Source of the DNA: Undaria pinnatifida | Lineage: Eukaryota > Sar > Phaeophyceae > Laminariales > Alariaceae | Direction of reading: 5' to 3' | DNA length: 64,000 nt | Assembly: GCA_012845835.1 (NCBI GenBank) | Contig: JABAKD010000008.1 | Location: 10,633,709 to 10,697,708 of the forward strand | In this document: positions 37,901 to 46,305 of the stretch, in pieces | Layout: every line of letters starts with the position of its first letter | How positions within the stretch are numbered: the stretch's first letter is position 1 | Notes under the pieces: generated by a model | Database searches by the model: none | Seen by the model: only the letters and a program-made list of their open reading frames with translations | Told to the model about the DNA's origin: nothing | Position numbers and translations under genes: made by a program

Positions 37901-40900
37901 TCACAACGCCATACTGGTACAATGTACGATTCAATCGTATATATATGTCTTCTTGCTGCAACCGTCAGATTCGTCCCCTTCAGGGGGTTGTAGTTTCCGC
38001 GCACATATTGAAATGCTCGCCGCCCCCCCCCCCCCCCCCCGATCCCTCTTGTGTAAACGCACCACCTGAAATCATAATCTGCCAGAGTAGTAAACACTAC
38101 CAGCCAGCTGATACCATCTCATTATCCATCTAGCCATCCATGCCGTAGCTCCAACTCATCTCTCCCCCCCCCCCTTTGTTCCCCGCCCAGTTCGTTCAAA
38201 CGCCCCACTTACAATCGAAATCGGCCAGAGTAATAAACACTAATGAGCCATTGATATCACGTCATTATCTTTCTAGCCATCCATGACGTAGCTTTCATTT
38301 ATCCCCCCTCCCCCCCTCCAACGCCCCGTCCTTCCCCACACCCTGCACGATCGCCTAGACCCAGCACCGCGCGTATAGTAGGCCGCTACATATATGATTA
38401 ATACGCGCGATCGGAGGATCACACACAATGTTGCGAACATCAGTGTCGACCAAGTCATTGATTTTAATATAATATGTGACGTAAACCTCTTGTAAACCCT
38501 GCCCCACCCCCCCCCCCCCCGCCTTTTTTTTTTTTTTTTTTCCCTGGCTTCCACTTGCTTAAACGCTCCACCTACCATCGAAATCCGCCAGAGTAATAAA
38601 CACTTCCACGCCCTGGATATCGCCTCGTTATCGTTTCAGAGCCGTCCATGCCGCCGCTTCTATTCCCACCCACCCCCGCCCCCAACGCCCCCTCCTTCAC
38701 CCACCACCCGCACCATCGCCTAGACCTAGCACCACGCGTATAGCCAACCCCCACATCTATGCGACCTAAAGCCCTCCCCCCCCGCCCCCGCCCCCCCCCG
38801 CCACATTCCTCCCCCTCCCCCACAAGAAATATTTATAGTTTCCACGCACAAATAGACCTGCCCCACCCGTCCCCCCCCCCCCCCCTCCCCCCCTCCCGCC
38901 CCCCTTTTGATCAAAATCAGGCCCCCACGTCCTTAAAAACTCCGCCCTCCCCTCGCCGGATATTCGACTTACAGGATTTACTTGATAAACTGATGCATTT
39001 CCTTCCACAGCTGTCAGATTTTGTCCCCCTCAGAAACGGGTTTTACAGTTTCCGCGCACAGACTGCCTAACATCACCCTGTTGACCCTGATAGCTACACT
39101 GCTGTAGTTGCGAGGGGAGTCGCCGACCTATTTCCTTAATGAGGACACACAACCCGTAACACGCGCGATCGGAGTATCACACACAGCTTGCAAAGATGGG
39201 TTTCGACAAAATATTCGATCTCACAGTTCGAGTGTAATTTAATTTTCATAATGTATACGAACGATTCAATCGTATACGTATACGAAATCAGGCCCCCACG
39301 TCCTTCGAAACTCCGCCCTCCCCTCAACGGTTATTCGACTTACAGGATTCACATGATAAACTGATGCATTTCCTTCCACAGCTGTCAGATTTTGTCCCCC
39401 TCAGAAACGGGTTTTATAGCTTCCGCGCACAGACTGCCTAACATCACCCTGTTGACCCTGATAGCTACACTGTAGTTGCAAGGGGAGTCGCCGACCTATA
39501 TCCTTAATGAGGACACACAACCCGTAATACGCGCGATCGGAGTATCACACACAGCTTGCAAAGATGGGTTTCGACAAAATATTCGATCTCACAGCTGGAG
39601 TGTATTTTAATTTTCTTAATATATACGAACGATTCAATCGTATACGTATACGAAATCAGCCCCCCACGTCCTTCAAAACTCCGCCCTCCCCTCACCGGTT
39701 ATTCGACTTACAGGATTCACACGATAAACTGATGCATTTCCTTCCACAGCTGTCAGATTTTGTCCCCCTCAGAAACGGGTTTTACAGCTTCCGCGCACAG
39801 ACTGCCTAACATCACCCTGTTGACCCTAACAGCTTGCAAGGGGAGTCGCCGACCTATATCCTTAATGAGGACACACAACCCGTAATACGCGCGATCGGAG
39901 TATTACACACAGCTTGCAACGATGAGTTTCGACAAAATATTCGATCTCACAGCTGGAGTGTATTTTAATTTTCATAATATATATGTACGAACGATTCAAT
40001 CAGTCCATCGCCCCGGTGGCCTACTGGTGGTGGTTAACTTCGAGCATTACACTACTACTAGATTGGAGTGAGGGGCTCAAATGTCGGTCTTTCATTTTCT
40101 TCATGTTTTTGTTTTCGTTTCTTTCCTCTCCAACTGACTTGAGTCTGTCGTACGCGTGCGTTGTGATAGGTACTACGTGCAATATGTACGTGGTAGTTTT
40201 ATTCCGTTTGTGCTGGCTCAGGCCGAGTCTGTCGTACGCATGCGTTTTGATAGGTATTACGTGTAAGATATGCGTGGAAGTCATATTTCATTTTAGCTGT
40301 GGCTTAGTCCTGACGCATTTTTTGTTGTTGGTTTCCTTTCGTAGCGATGTGTAGCTATGTTAGCTTTTCCTCGCTACACTCCCCTGTTGGTGCGTCTACG
40401 TAAGTAACTTGTTGCGTACGTACTATTTTCCTTCAGGTTCGTTTTCTACTTCTTTTCTTGTTCTTCCTTTTCTTTCTTCCTTCGACGAAAGAGAAGAAAG
40501 CGCTGAATTATTTCTCGCGATAAAAATGAAAGCGTGTACCGTAGTGGGGAGGGGGGAGAAAAGCCTGCTCAGTGACCGCGGACCTGAGTTACGTCTACGG
40601 GGGGAGAACGGGCAAGAAAACGTGGGAAGATGAACAGACAGATAGGATGAACAAAAACAATACAACTATATCGGAATATCAACAATGGAGACGCGGGTGA
40701 TGATGTGCCTAATCTGCCAATAACGCCATTCACGGCAATAGGCACCCTCGCCAGCCGGGGGGCATCGCGGGGGGCGGGGGCGGGCGGTGATTGGTGATTG
40801 GGGTTCTCTTCGCTTGTTCTATTTTCTATTTCATTCGAAATTCAAGCGAGTTGAACTACCCAAAAAAGAACGAACAATCGCCGAAAGTGCAGTCGAACTT

Positions 40901-42954
40901 CGCGCCGACTCATCGAACTTCGTGCCGACTGACAGCCCTCCTTGTACATTGCAAATTGCCATTGCATTTCCACCAGTTTCTCCCTGTCGATTATCGACCT
41001 TTCATATAGATAGCCGTATCAGGTTCGACCCAGCCGCCAAGAAGGCTAGAGTCTACTAGATGCTCATCACCAATAACTCAAAAGTCCTCTGCATTCCAAC
41101 GTCCCACGGCAGGTAGCAGCAGCAGCAGTCATCAAGGGTACCCCAGCAGCATTTCAATACCGCTGTGCGTGTTCCTCGTTCTTCACGTTGAATTGCCAAC
41201 TTCACCAGTCAGCATCCAGCACGCGCAGCGTCCGTGCCGACCCATTCAATACTCCAAGGCAGCAGCGGTTAGAGAACTCCTCCAGTGTTTGCTTGTGTTT
41301 TTTCCCTCCCACGGGGTATTATTCCAACCCAGAGTTTATTTCAGAGTCGACGAGGAAAGAAAAGGCTTAATTATTTCTCGCGATAAAAACGAAGGCACGT
41401 ACCGTAGAGGGGAGGGGGGAGGAGGGCCCGCTATGTGACCCCGGATCTGAGTTACTACTAGGAGGGAGTGCGAGAGTATTGCGCGGAAAAAAAATGGGAT
41501 GAAGAAAAAAAAAAAAAGAGTGACTGGAGCCTGCCTGTCCTCCTGTGACCACGGACTTGATTATGCGAGTTAACGTGAGAGCAACAACCAATTTCAATAC
41601 CGCAACAGCAGTGTCTGTTCCTTGTTCTTCACATTAAACTGTTGCTTCCGCCAATCAGCATCCAGCCTGCCCAGTAGCTAATGCCCAGCGTCCGTACCGA
41701 TGCCTCATCCTCAGCTGCTCATCCTACGTACATAGAGAAGAGACCACGTCTGTGTACCGGTAGTTTCGGCATGAATGCACGATATGACATGATATGGAAT
41801 CACACGATACGATAAGAGATTTATACGCCTTTCGACCCTCAGCTGTGCCGTGTGTATTAGCTAGTGTGTATGTGCGACATGAATTACATGTGTCATGTGT
41901 ATCATATTTATTCATACGTACGTATATACGGTGCGGTCCGACCCATACGTAACCTCATCGTTGCTGAAATCCACCTGCCAGGCAGTACCTCTCCGACCTT
42001 CTGCCTATGTCCCACACTAAACGGAACGACGAGACATTCCGGGTGGCTATCTTCACCGCACCTGATCCTCAGCGTCCAAGTATACAGCGGCAGCTTGCGC
42101 TGCCGGAGTAAAAACGGGGACCGCCGTAAGGGACAACTCACGCTGTCGCTACCGCAGGAACTGAAGGATATGCCAGCTAGCGTTCGGATTGCAAATACAA
42201 ATTGACTGAAATTGACACACGATGCGTATGAAAATACGTGGAAGTGTGGTGAGCTTGACCTTTACTTTTCCCCATCCGCCAGAGGATAAAAGTAAATAAA
42301 TGAATAAATAAATAAACAAACATACATACATACAAAAAAAATCTCCGACAAAACGAAATGCTCCAAAAACAACGACAAAAACAGAAGGACGGACACAAAC
42401 GAAAGGCTCCAAAAATGACAAAAACAAGAACGGTAAACTCACGCCTTCGGGCTTCAGACGACGAAAACGTGACGACATCAAATATATCCCATGACTCCCA
42501 TAAAAGCGGACAAAAAAAAAAAAACTCGGTGCCGCCCTTCCCCGCCCTCTCTCCCCTCCCCTTCCTACCTCCCTGACGAAAACGTGACGACATCAAATGC
42601 ATCCCATGGCTCCCATAAAAGTGGACAGAAAAAAAAAAAACTCAGCGCCGCCCTTACACGGCCCCCCCGCCCCCCCCCCTCCCTCCCCTCCACCCCCCTC
42701 CCTCCCCTCCCCTCCCCTCCCCTCTCTGCCTCCCTCTCCCTCCCCTCCCTCATTCCCTCCATCTCTCATCACCCCCCCCCCCCCCCCTCTCCCCCCCCCT
42801 CTCTCGTTCTCCCTCGCTTGCCTGTGCCAAGGAAAAGCATGTGTTCGCAGAAGTGAGCGGTGCCCTGAAGGTGGGAGGGGTCCGACGTTTGGCCCACTCG
42901 AACGTCCATCGCCGCAGCCTCCTTATCGGTGTCGGCATCGTGTATCAACAACAC
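16488..42954 (-). CDS. IDE: Insulin-degrading enzyme-like M16 metallopeptidase (20 exons; 5' end missing)
   Basis: A zinc endopeptidase that would clip small peptides inside a closed two-halved chamber. The twenty exons listed separately were joined by homology order, GT/GC-AG sites and phase. Their sum, 3159 bases, is exactly divisible by three. HFCEH lies at residues 34-38 of the assembled part and the distal zinc glutamate (IDNEN) at 115, exactly the family's HxxEHx76E; the accessory glutamate is seven residues earlier. GHEGSGSLLSLLKTKGW and LRTKEQLG-Y give the exosite-side and catalytic Arg/Tyr blocks. The protein ends SSKL, a PTS1 signal, so a peroxisomal pool is likely. Low-complexity Glu/Gly and Ser inserts lie in the last exon and in the 297-base exon. 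About 60 N-terminal residues are not found. Nardilysin is less likely: the blocks read IDE and the long acidic insert is absent. Confidence 0.93.
17476..17608 (-). CDS. IDE: IDE exon 'S'
   Basis: Codes YLVWSGLSVYGGYVYHARFL, VQSNDRSPGYLEERVEAFI to NFRE. Acceptor aaAG, donor GTGAGT. Confidence 0.92.
17860..18050 (+). repeat. Dispersed copy of the 370-bp repeat
   Basis: The order gttgaccctg, ggggagtcgccgacct, atgaggacacac, gcgcgatcggagtatcacac is shared with the three tandem units at 38916-40010. Confidence 0.75.
18642..18742 (-). CDS. IDE: IDE exon 'R'
   Basis: Codes VCLDEVEGGALLALFTHLVK and CFDQLRTKEQLG. It carries the catalytic-site arginine. The exon ends in phase 2 at donor GTGCGA, and the paired tyrosine is the first full codon of the next exon. 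Confidence 0.9.
19240..19536 (-). CDS. IDE: IDE exon 'Q'
   Basis: 99 codons, ALELASIVEKGLSPRPLPDY to NESNSAVEVSFQ. The middle is a degenerate Glu/Gly/Val repeat (GVEAGVEGGVEGDEKG), longer than in animal IDE. Donor GTGAGC. Confidence 0.9.
19560..19830. repeat. Intron made of degenerate cagcacgata repeats
   Basis: Nearly the whole 313-base intron consists of variants of gcacagcacgata. No other feature is present in it. Confidence 0.7.
19850..19950 (-). CDS. IDE: IDE exon 'P'
   Basis: Codes PGVSLESMLAFAPKLLSMMH and IEMLVHGNASVDE, the MHIEMLVHGN block. Acceptor ggcAG, donor GTGAGA. Confidence 0.92.
19960..20260. repeat. (ATC)n microsatellite
   Basis: Long impure atc/cat trinucleotide tract filling most of a 423-base intron. 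A similar tract lies at 26560-26720 and a short one at 22925-22972. Confidence 0.9.
20374..20494 (-). CDS. IDE: IDE exon 'O'
   Basis: Codes VLKRYNNFNFNTPYQHAMF, CLETPKWSNDDKLAAMN. Acceptor ttcAG. The donor GTGTGG is not ideal but is the one that keeps phase 1 with the next exon. Confidence 0.85.
20777..21350 (+). repeat. ~77-bp tandem repeat split by a SINE
   Basis: Three units share cgtgctacgatagaggta, ctctttttggctaaaa, ccctaattgcacaccgggtctgg. A fourth starts near 21003, is cut at atagaggt, and resumes after the SINE's A-tail at ggtattaaggtatat...ttggctag. Confidence 0.85.
21020..21319 (+). mobile_element. tRNA-derived SINE, family 1, full copy
   Basis: It starts gccccggtggcgtatcagg, where tggcgtatcagg is a polymerase III A box. 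A B box (gagttcgagcccc) follows 35-40 bases on, then a ~220-bp body and a poly-A tail. It is not a tRNA gene because the arms do not pair. Confidence 0.88.
21381..21535 (+). repeat. ~55-bp tandem repeat, three units
   Basis: Units share tcgtcggaagcatgacatt, ttccttgtttaagcacaatt and aattaccaaaa. Confidence 0.8.
22180..22295 (+). repeat. Tandem duplication, period ~55 bp
   Basis: The block ggttccgaaaggttacgaag, gaaggtatgtacaagaggga occurs twice with near identity, inside an AAGG-rich intron stretch (22010-22340). Confidence 0.8.
22434..22523 (-). CDS. IDE: IDE exon 'N'
   Basis: 30 codons. The first 20 are a Gly/Glu-rich insert (AAKNGGTGAEGEGKD) absent from short family members; the end SPGFFERVRQK rejoins the conserved helix. 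Acceptor cacAG, donor GTAGGT. Confidence 0.82.
23664..23783 (-). CDS. IDE: IDE exon 'M'
   Basis: 40 codons, EALTLSLGGYSHKMKVLLER to GQSENGAH. Acceptor tgcAG, donor GTAAGA. Confidence 0.9.
24297..24700 (+). repeat. Dispersed ~400-bp family, copy 1
   Basis: Shared order with 36400-36800, 41975-42290 and 53425-53620: aagtccggcggga, gtgcaagtccca, ccggaa...ttccgg, accgcacctgac, ggtcgac, agcttgcgctgc, ggacagctcgc, gatgaaaatacgtgg. Confidence 0.8.
24922..25023 (-). CDS. IDE: IDE exon 'L'
   Basis: 34 codons, VMSDLLVSLLKEDLNEELYM to GLGLDLYLTK. Acceptor aaAG, donor GTATAG. Confidence 0.92.
25222..25300 (+). repeat. ~75-bp 'ttagagcccc' module
   Basis: From ttagagccccccaaa to gggtttccagttgtaaa. Other copies: 28099-28180, 32818-32897, 35308-35385, 37213-37298, 61663-61735 (plus) and 24699-24780, 47695-47766, 62150-62228 (minus). 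Confidence 0.85.
25741..25914 (-). CDS. IDE: IDE exon 'K'
   Basis: 58 codons, DFSLRPPPPGDAPPGP then RVWHKGDGFFRKPKLNVRVR and PVLYASPESL. Acceptor cacAG, donor GTGAGT. Confidence 0.92.
25880..26275 (-). repeat. Exon start and acceptor repeated in the intron
   Basis: The start of the 25741-25914 exon (sense ACTTTTCGCTCCGTCC) recurs upstream with decay near 26040-26065, 26165-26190 and 26240-26265, each behind an AG. The four copies lie in a purine-rich (plus strand) minisatellite. Confidence 0.7.
26401..26526 (-). CDS. IDE: IDE exon 'J'
   Basis: 42 codons, IEPWYGTEYSCKMLPEDLIK to LPEPNLVIAT, matching the WYGTQY block of the family. Acceptor ccccAG, donor GTGAGA. Confidence 0.92.
27010..27248 (-). 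repeat. Triplicated exon end with splice donor
   Basis: Three tandem copies of about 70 bases hold the coding end (ATGATGCTC...GAGTTC) and a donor (GGTTAGA, GGTTAGA, GGTTTGA in sense order). The landmark gaactccct lies at 27211, 27115 and 27041, so spacings are 96 and 74. The second copy is in frame with the exon and open; in its own register the third copy has TAG. Confidence 0.85.
27193..27444 (-). CDS. IDE: IDE exon 'I'
   Basis: 84 codons from EWIHLEIQAIAAMNFRF through GYVSRLAGNMQVYPPE to VAREFKGETDQ. Donor GTTAGA. The end of this exon with its donor is repeated twice more just downstream, so a longer isoform is possible. Confidence 0.9.
27859..28040 (+). repeat. Tandem duplication, period 91 bp
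   Basis: Two near-identical units from tggcttgcggagctccatac to gccatggcctata. Confidence 0.9.
28403..28471 (-). CDS. IDE: IDE exon 'H'
   Basis: 23 codons, DHVNEIVAMIYQYLNMIREE GLQ; acceptor gatAG, donor GTGAGT. Confidence 0.88.
29183..29916. mobile_element. hAT-type non-autonomous DNA transposon
   Basis: The left end CAGGGTACTCCTCGG is the exact inverse of the right end, and the element is flanked by an exact 8-bp target duplication aaaaaaat (29175-29182 and 29917-29924). The interior has no transposase but many copies of acggtac/gacggta on both flanks, as expected of subterminal transposase-binding motifs. The CAGGG terminus and 8-bp duplication are hAT traits. It sits inside the IDE intron between 28472 and 30210. 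Confidence 0.9.
29580..29655 (-). repeat. tRNA-like segment with pol III boxes
   Basis: On the minus strand, tagtccagaagg (A box) is followed by gagttcgatcc (B box) and, shortly after, a run of T (complement of 29560-29575). Stem pairing is poor, so it is taken as a SINE head or decayed tRNA nested in the hAT element. Confidence 0.5.
30211..30367 (-). CDS. IDE: IDE exon 'G'
   Basis: Codes YLAHLVGHEGSGSLLSLLKT, KGWANGLSAGPY to VECTEKGL. This is the glycine-rich GHEG block of the exosite region. Donor GTGAGT. Confidence 0.94.
31061..31164 (-). CDS. IDE: IDE exon 'F'
   Basis: Codes MKRSIKVVPVKEARDVTVSW, PLPPIDQYFRSKPAG; acceptor ttgcAG, donor GTAAGA, ends in phase 2. Confidence 0.92.
31585..32020. 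repeat. (GTA)n/(GCA)n microsatellite, ~435 bp
   Basis: Almost pure agt/agc trinucleotides. Reading frames through it (poly-Leu, poly-Ser, poly-Val) are by-products. A looser version continues to 32350. Confidence 0.95.
32345..32615 (-). repeat. GGGTC-rich dispersed repeat with (CGACC)n core
   Basis: A core of about 18 perfect cgacc units (32447-32537) is flanked by acctgacccgtgatatcta and gataatttagaaacctcctg. Relatives in opposite orientation lie at 46108-46305, 47865-47925 and 48599-48720. Confidence 0.85.
32608..32670 (-). CDS. IDE: IDE exon 'E'
   Basis: 21 codons, VVNTNASPPSFGGKVPFGPEQ, matching the linker before the second domain. Acceptor gacAG, donor GTAATT. The sense is clear from phase and order; sequence conservation is low. 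Confidence 0.82.
33321..33542 (-). CDS. IDE: IDE exon 'D'
   Basis: 74 codons: PEHPWHQFGTGNAKTL, DIRAELLKFHGRYYSSNLM and VVLGRDSLDRLQEMVVDKF. Donor GTGAGA, followed within 25 bases by a run of 25 G on the sense strand. Confidence 0.94.
33845..34035. repeat. (TAGGG)n interstitial tract
   Basis: About 20 units of gtagg/tagggta in the 533-base intron before the 33321-33542 exon. It ends about 40 bases from a splice donor. Confidence 0.9.
34076..34249 (-). CDS. IDE: IDE exon 'C' (distal zinc glutamate)
   Basis: 58 codons from DTNYYFDVNAGHLDATLD through FFIDPLF to DPWRIVQ. It contains RELTAIDNEN with both conserved glutamates. The donor is again GC with the hexamer GCAAGC. Confidence 0.93.
34602..34681 (-). 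CDS. IDE: IDE exon 'B'
   Basis: Codes KYPDENCYSAFL and SNAFTSDE, the block just after the zinc motif. Acceptor ggcAG, donor GTAGGT, ends in phase 0. The intron before it is 8140 bases, by far the longest in the gene. Confidence 0.92.
36400..36800 (+). repeat. Dispersed ~400-bp family, copy 2
   Basis: It ends gtggaagtgtggtgagctta, agctttatttttccccatcc, gccggagg. The same end lies at 42235-42290, 53990-54050 and, reversed, at 63950-64000. Confidence 0.85.
38075..38660 (+). repeat. Three spaced copies of an ~85-bp block
   Basis: The order gccagagtaataaacact, gatatcac, cattatc, tagccatccatg, gtagct occurs near 38080, 38222 and 38587 between poly-C runs. Confidence 0.7.
38916..40010 (+). repeat. 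~370-bp tandem repeat, three units
   Basis: Units begin atcaggcccccacgtcctt at 38916, 39287 and 39655 (periods 371 and 368) and are about 90-95% alike. Each holds the module tatcacacacagcttgcaa and the palindrome cgtatacgtatacg at its junction. Confidence 0.92.
40135..40330 (+). repeat. Two ~92-bp direct units
   Basis: gagtctgtcgtacgcgtgcg, ttgataggtactacgtg, tatgtacgtgg occurs twice with divergence. Confidence 0.75.
41345..41515 (+). mobile_element. A-tailed ~190-bp repeat (SINE-like), copy 1
   Basis: gagtcgacgaggaaagaaaa, tctcgcgataaaaa, gaaggcacgtaccgta, gtgaccccggatctgag and an A-rich 3' tail. Other copies: 49829-50010, 51938-52135, 55097-55310, a divergent one near 40470-40630 and a reversed one near 50690-50835. 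I see no clear pol III boxes, so it may be a non-LTR 3' end. Confidence 0.75.
41975..42290 (+). repeat. Dispersed ~400-bp family, copy 3
   Basis: A 5'-shortened copy starting near ctgcctatgtcccacac and ending at the catccgcc tail. Confidence 0.75.
42822..42954 (-). CDS. IDE: IDE exon 'A' (zinc motif HxxEH)
   Basis: Codes VLLIHDADTDKEAAAMDVRV to HFCEHMLFLGT. The acceptor cgtcAG lies at 42955-42956. The donor is GC (CAG|GCAAGC) and the exon ends in phase 1. The same frame stays open upstream to an ATG at 43167, but that part does not resemble the family, so a spliced start is preferred. An unspliced N-terminus cannot be excluded. Confidence 0.88.
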
Positions 42955-43154
42955 CTGACGCCCCCCAAAAAAGAGACGAAAATTCACAACAATCAGACCG
43001 CGAGTCGAGGAAAGATACAAGGACGTTGTTAATTCATAAACAACAATGCTAACGTCATCATCATGGTTCATTGCAGGCTTGATGTCCATCATTACACTAC
43101 TGCTTGGGTTTTGACTCATGCAACCACTTACTAAAAACGGGCGACCGGTGTCGT

Positions 43155-43225
43155 ACGCAGCTTGCAAAGATGAGTATCGACCCTCAAATTTACCGAATAA
43201 ACAGATGACGTGTTCAAACTAGTTC
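43155..43225 (+). repeat. Short 'cagcttgcaaagatgagt' module
   Basis: tacgcagcttgcaaagatga, gtatcgaccctcaaattt then cagatgacgt. Relatives: 17975-18045, 22650-22725, 24105-24185 and in each 370-bp unit (plus); 17670-17790, 35590-35660 and 60600-60690 (minus). Confidence 0.75.
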
Positions 43226-43974
43226 CATGAAAACATCTTGCAACATTTTTACAGCGGCGTGCACATATAGTAGCAGCGTACGTATGCTCGTCTTTCAACA
43301 AAAACACCATATTCAAAAAAAGGGCAAAAGGAAAACCGCGCGCCGAGAGACAGCAGGGGCGCGATGAACCTTATACACACTCACAAACACTTGACATTAC
43401 ACACAAGTCAACCAAACAGCGCGCCGAGAGAGATAGAAGGCGCTATGCATTAACACATTGGAATATATAAACAGCGGCGTTCAACTAAGCAAAGGCGTTA
43501 TTAACATGTCTACCGTGGTATCCACAACACCCGAAAAAAAGAAAAAGGGGCAAACCAGGCGGCGCGCCGAGAGAGACCAGAGGCGTCCCACGGAGCCCAT
43601 GCATAGCGAAAAAAACAAATAAGAAATGCCGTCATTTTTTTTGCATGGGTGTGCCACACAAGACAGTGCACGCTTAAGAAACGCGGCCAATATCTTAGCA
43701 TGAGTGCGCTACACACGATAGATAGTCCATGCTACGCGCGTTTCGTGCAACTTCTTGCGATGGAGTCCCACAAAAAGGTGACCCCCTAAGCTGCTAATAG
43801 CAGCCCGTGCAGCTTCTCACGGCTGACCTTGCAACCATAAGTGATTTTTCGTCCATGCTCCCCTCTCACGTCCCACCGAAGGTTAAGATAGTACGAAGTA
43901 CAGTAGAGGTCTCCTAATAAGGCGGTCTGAGCAAGGCGGTATCCGGCATGCAAGGCGGTCGAAATTGCTCGGCG

Positions 43975-45000
43975 CGACCCGGGGACGACAAAGACGGCCC
44001 CTCGGGTCGACACTGCCCCGTACTGTGTGGAAACCCCAACCCCATGGGCTGATCGCCAATTGGCTGGGGCTCGTACGCATAGCCAGCGCCACCCGGTGAA
44101 GGTAGAGTCCCATCCCTGGATCAGAAACCTTTCCAAACACCTACAATTATGACAACCCGGGGACAAAAACGGCGTTGCCTTGGGTCGATACCACCCCTCA
44201 CGGTGTAGAAAACCCCAACGCCACTGGTTGGTCGCTGATTGGCTGGGGCTTGTACATAGAGACAGCGCCTCCAAGGGGGGATAGACTTCCATCCACGTTT
44301 CAGAAATCATTTCGTATCACCACAACTCCGAAAAAACGGGAACCAAAGACAAGTTCTCCCGGGTCGACACCGCCCCGCATGCGGGGGAAACCCCAATCCT
44401 ACTGGTCAATCGCCAATCGCTCATTGGCTGGAGCTCGTAGAGCCAGCGCCACCCAGAGAGGATAGCGGCCCACCAAGGAGGGGTAGTTCCGCCGCACCCT
44501 GGAAGGATATGGTCCTATCCTCGGATCATAATCCTTCCATACATTTACAGCTACGATAACCCAGGGACGAAAACCGAGATCCCCCAATCGGTGTCGCCTC
44601 TCACGGTGTGGAAACCCTAACCCCACCGGCCGGTCGCTGATTGGCTTGCTTCGTACATAGAGCCAGTGCCACCCAGGGAGGTTAGGGCCCCATCCCCGAT
44701 ACAGAAATATTTTCAAAAATCTACAACTCCGACAACTCGGGAACAAAAATGGAAATCCCCCTCGCCGATATCGCCTCGCACGGTGTGGAAACTCCAAACC
44801 GGCCAATCTTTGATTGGCTGGCGCTCGTATACAGAGCCAGCGCCACCAAGGGAGCATAGATTCCCATCCCCGGTTCAAAGATCCTTCCATATCGCTACAA
44901 CCCCGACAATCCCGGGACTGAAACCGATTTCTCCCGGGTCGTCACCACCCCGCACGGGGTAGAAACCCCAATCCCATTGGTTAACCGCTGATGGGCTGGA
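43975..45000. repeat. ~177-bp satellite, about six units
   Basis: Landmark 'ccc-ggga-c-aaa-cg' lies near 43979, 44156, 44337, 44561, 44737 and 44912. Each unit also has ggtgtggaaaccccaa, gattggctgg and ccatcc-tggttcagaa. Divergence is high (perhaps 25-35%). The left edge joins a truncated 180-bp MITE. Confidence 0.85.
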
Positions 45001-46107
45001 GGAAGCAATACACAACAACACACCAACACGAAGCCCGCCTCCAGTTGACGGGCAAACGATCCAAACAGCAGAAGCGCAAACAGGCACCACAGCGACAGCA
45101 CGCCTTTCACGCGTCCTCTGCTGCTCCAACGAGTCTGGGACGAAAGCGGCGACCCCTCGATGCGATACCGTTACGAAAGCAACTGCTTCCGTGGGTACGC
45201 TTGGCGCAGCCCCCCCATAAAAACAAGCGAAGCGCGCCGATTTTTGCGCTTGTAAACACAGTATCAATGATCATAGTCGTGCATCAGCAGCAGCACCTGA
45301 CATTAAAAAAGGGCGAATGATACTTCGCGCCAAAAGAGAGCATTATACTTGAACGCGGCTATGGTTTAAGAGCTATCAGCTCAAGAGAAAAACCGACTCA
45401 AGAGACGTCAAAACGGCTTGGCGCAAAATCGTGGAATATGTAAGAAAGTTTCTAGACAAAATCCAGAAAATAAAAACTAATTTAATTCCAATGAACTCAA
45501 TAGAAACACACACAAAAAACTCGGTTTTCCCCTCAGTTAATCCTAGCATGCTCCGAAAAATAGGTCCAAGTGTGCTACATACATTGACTGATTCCATGAT
45601 AGCCCCCCCCCCGAAGCAGCGATTTTCTTCAACGAACGTTTCATGGCTGCTCGACACAAGGAAGGATACGATCTAAAACAAAGTACCCATGTATTTTCTT
45701 GTTCGCACAAAGACCATCGAACGATGACGTCGGGGCGGCAAGGAGCACCGTATTTGAGGAGATGCGACACGGCCGGGAGCTGGTTTCAAAACCGGCGATT
45801 TCGTTTAAAAAAAAGTTGGGGGGGGCTACCGTGGTAAGACTCCCTTGCCGAACGTGAAAATATGTACATATATATTCGATTTTTTCAGTGCATCTCGCAT
45901 CCCATACATTTCTCTGGGTTCCGGCGACAAGTGTATAACATGACCGGCGCTGGCGAAGCCACGCGCCGGCTGATTATATTACACGCGCGTGGGACGAGAG
46001 AGGAAATCTCTAATGTCGAATTGAGAGGCGCATCGGATTAAAAGATTTGCAACGTCTCGCCGCACCCCTCTCTTGCCCCCTTTGGGACCCAAACATATGC
46101 CAATCAA

Positions 46108-46305
46108 CCCTTCGGGTTTTTCACGGGTCATGACCCGTGGCCCGCGGGTCGAGTCAGGAGGTCTTCGAAAACTCGCGGGTCAAGTGCGGTCGGGCAGTCG
46201 GGCCAGGAGGTGCTCCGAATCTCACGAGTCGGGTCGGGCTGGGTCAGGAAGGTTTTCAAATATCACGGGTCGGGCCGGGTCACCCTGAATCGGTCCGACC
46301 CGCGA
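46108..46305 (+). repeat. GGGTC-rich dispersed repeat
   Basis: Starts ttcacgggtcatgacccg and carries cgggtcgggc-like strings. Same family as 32345-32615 in the other orientation. Confidence 0.8.

Noticed and set aside
43786-44890. Two minus-strand frames of 174 and 163 codons with repeated GWRWLCVRAPAN-like peptide
   Set aside because: Produced by the ~177-bp satellite, whose period is near a multiple of three; unit lengths vary and break the frame.
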